Shown here piece by piece: positions 63,487 to 64,000 of a stretch of 64,000 nt of DNA. The notes under the pieces were generated by a model. The model was not told the origin of the DNA, did no database searches, and worked only from the letters and a program-made list of their open reading frames with translations. The stretch spans positions 248,001 through 312,000 of the forward strand of contig BEDY01000002.1 of the NCBI GenBank assembly GCA_002335605.1, given 5' to 3'. This DNA is from Prillingera fragicola. Lineage: Eukaryota; Basidiomycota; Tremellomycetes; Trichosporonales; Trichosporonaceae. How positions within the stretch are numbered: position 1 is the first letter of the stretch; the number at the start of each line of letters is the position of its first letter. The translations under genes were made by a program, and so were the position numbers.

Positions 63487-64000
63487 TGTGCAACGAGTGG
63501 TAGTGTTGGCGTGTCGGTGAGTTTTAAAAGAGGTGTGGTGGAAAAGGACACCCAAGACGCGACGGCACTGGCCTTTTATGTTGCCCAATTCCACTTTGGA
63601 AAAACAAAGGGGGCGGTGTTGCAGCTCCCCCGTCCCCTTGCCCAAACATTGTCTACCGGCCAGGTGCTGCGCGCTGCGCGAGACCTGCAGTCTAGTCTCC
63701 GGGTCACGGCTACAAAATGGCACATGAAAGAACGCCCTCATTTTTGGTGGCCGAACAGCTCTGCCAGACGGTCTGGACACACCCAGTTCCCAGGGACAGC
63801 ACTCGTCCTCCTCCCCAGTGGTCTCAGACACCCGCCAGCCTGGGAAACGAAAAGGCTGCACTGCATTTTGACTTTGGACGCCTGGACCACAAGCTGGGGC
63901 CGGATCTCAGGTCGGAACGAAAACGCGTCCGTTCCCGGCAGCAGCCAATGGGAGCCGCAGATGGATGCGCGACGCGTCCTTTTCACGACGCGAGCCCTAG
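63487..64000. other. Promoter region and window end
   Basis: On the minus strand a TTTTAAAA-type element near 63525-63532 lies about 40 bp before the surface-protein ATG. No other gene is recognisable before the window ends. Confidence 0.4.

Noticed and set aside
1..64000. Transposons, LTRs or CRISPR arrays
   Set aside because: No terminal repeats, transposase or reverse transcriptase motifs, or regularly spaced repeats were found. The repeats present are short and simple.

Overview
The window is nuclear DNA of a fungus, most likely a basidiomycete yeast of the Tremellomycetes (Trichosporonales or a close relative). This is inferred from GC-rich coding sequence, many very short spliceosomal introns (34-60 nt is common) with GTGAGT/GTRNGT donors and CTGAC/CTAAC branch sites 8-20 nt before the acceptor, and the gene content. 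I did no database search. Family names come from recognising motifs. Exon structures come from reading splice sites and requiring frames to close. The reconstructed coding sequences all close in frame.

Layout. 1-4.5 kb has one intron-containing tRNA-Lys and no protein gene I can support. 4.5-37.5 kb is a dense housekeeping block: a 1,787-aa protein joining ASH/Hydin-like beta-sandwich segments to a Rib2-type deaminase; an unrecognised 380-aa protein; FUN14 and TTC27/EMW1 (head to head); an Llp-type nucleolar protein and proteasome alpha-1 (head to head); PP2A leucine carboxyl methyltransferase; a cytochrome b5-acyl-CoA dehydrogenase; a small UBA protein; a Fyv7-like rRNA-processing protein; a small cell-surface protein; OST3/OST6; a NOL11/Utp8-like WD40 protein head to head with a complex I accessory subunit; and a 12-exon FMP42-type MFS transporter.

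37.5-64 kb is different: genes are sparse, intergenic spaces are 1-2.5 kb, and most genes are surface or environment genes. There are six more alanine/serine-rich secreted proteins, a PHO89-type Na/phosphate symporter, a secreted alkaline phosphatase and an Old Yellow Enzyme.

How the parts work together. PHO89 and the phosphatase diverge from a 2.4-kb spacer with two CACGTG and eight CACGTT boxes, the sites expected for a Pho4-type factor, so the pair looks like a phosphate liberation and uptake module. The seven small secreted proteins share one design: a signal peptide split by a phase-1 intron 31-40 nt after the ATG, a low-complexity Ala/Ser/Thr/Gly/Pro body, and a hydrophobic Ala/Val tail at the very end that suggests GPI anchoring. 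They look like a cell-surface gene set unusually concentrated in this locus. CACGTG boxes also sit in the two divergent housekeeping promoters (LLP/SCL1 and NOL11/complex I) and in front of PPM1.
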